Shown here: positions 5,657 to 5,942 of the stretch, piece by piece | How positions within the stretch are numbered: position 1 is the first letter of the stretch | Layout: each line of letters opens with the position of its first letter | NCBI GenBank assembly: GCA_002898995.1 | Contig: BEIM01000239.1 | Location: 1-5,942, forward strand | Direction: 5' to 3' | DNA length: 5,942 bases | Source of the DNA: a bacterium HR36 | Lineage (GTDB): Bacteria > Planctomycetota > Planctomycetia > Gemmatales > HRBIN36 | The notes under the pieces: generated by a model | The model's database searches: none | Seen by the model: the letters and a program-made list of their open reading frames with translations, nothing else | What the model was told of the DNA's origin: nothing | Program-made: the position numbers and the translations under genes

Positions 5657-5942
5657 TGCACCTATCACCACAGATACGGGACGACACTCGGCAGGCACTG
5701 CGCTTTCTGCCGGCGGATTGCATTACGTGTTTTGAACACCGCTGCCCTTCACGACGCAACAGCGTCAGGTGGTAACCTGGCGTGGATGCTGGAATGTGCC
5801 CTGCGAAGACATCGCCCACGCGTCGCCCGATCGAAGCACCAGTGCTGCTTCGGCGCGACAGCGTATTCCTGCGAGGTTGCGGAGGCACCGTGGCGCTCAG
5901 CCAGAGTCGGCAGCCTGCCGTGGCTATGTGAGAAAAGCTCGG
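5656..5942. other. No confident gene; small ORF, open minus frame and hairpins after tpx
   Basis: An ATG at 5656-5658 shares its first base with the tpx stop (TGATG) and opens a 39-codon frame ending at TAA 5773-5775. Its product has three cysteines (ADCITCFEHRC) and resembles nothing I know. On the minus strand one frame is open from the right edge to a stop at 5637-5639, overlapping the end of tpx; it is Arg/Cys/Ser-rich and looks like a chance frame. Inverted repeats: CGGCAG/CTGCCG (5689-5694, 5707-5712), GTGTT/AACAC (5727-5731, 5735-5739) and CGAAGCA/TGCTTCG (5832-5838, 5846-5852). None is followed by a convincing T-tract. Confidence 0.3.
5832..5852. repeat. Perfect 7-bp inverted repeat, possible hairpin downstream of tpx
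   Basis: CGAAGCA and TGCTTCG flank a 7-base loop (ccagtgc). It lies 176 bases past the tpx stop. There is no T-run behind it, so a role in termination is only a possibility. Confidence 0.3.

Noticed and set aside
5637..5942. Minus-strand frame open from the right edge to 5637
   Set aside because: Arg/Ser/Cys-rich with no recognisable domain; it overlaps the end of tpx and has no visible start. It could still be the tail of a gene beyond the window, but I cannot support that.

Overview
The window looks like a chromosomal segment of a moderately GC-rich bacterium. The most likely phylum is Planctomycetota, possibly the Gemmata side. This is an inference from the ArgD variant sequence (its DFFPGWGCNLLGH segment), the argB-argD-argF gene order, weak Shine-Dalgarno sites and large repeat-filled spacers. 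There is no rRNA or marker gene here to confirm it.

The right half is ordinary metabolism. Three minus-strand genes, argB (4859 to 3975), argD (3929 to 2739) and argF (2708 to 1752), are separated by only 45 and 30 bases and form an operon. They encode N-acetylglutamate kinase, acetylornithine aminotransferase and ornithine carbamoyltransferase, so they cover most of the route from acetylglutamate to citrulline; argC and argJ functions must be encoded elsewhere. A good sigma70-type promoter sits just upstream of argB. Divergently on the plus strand lies tpx (5129-5656), a thiol peroxidase with a textbook ribosome binding site. The last 286 bases hold no confident gene, only a 39-codon ORF that overlaps the tpx stop, an open minus-strand frame and short hairpins.

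The left 1.75 kb is unusual. Positions 1-315 are a 33-bp tandem repeat (nine full copies plus a partial tenth, running off the left edge). Read on the minus strand, the array lies in an open frame that starts at an ATG at 575 and runs out of the window: about 87 residues, including two 22-residue repeats, followed by 11-residue repeats of the type QDEFLRYIFRM. The hydrophobic spacing is that of a hendecad coiled coil. I treat this as a probable partial gene for a repeat protein of unknown function. Upstream of it, from about 607 to 1462, there is no credible gene but a strongly decayed repeat with a period of 72-76 bp. It is clearest as five copies between 1133 and 1462, where a conserved half alternates with a variable half. 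An AT-rich patch with interlocking inverted repeats (about 1523-1577) separates this from the end of argF.

The argBDF and tpx genes are routine. The two repeat systems on the left are what deserve a second look.
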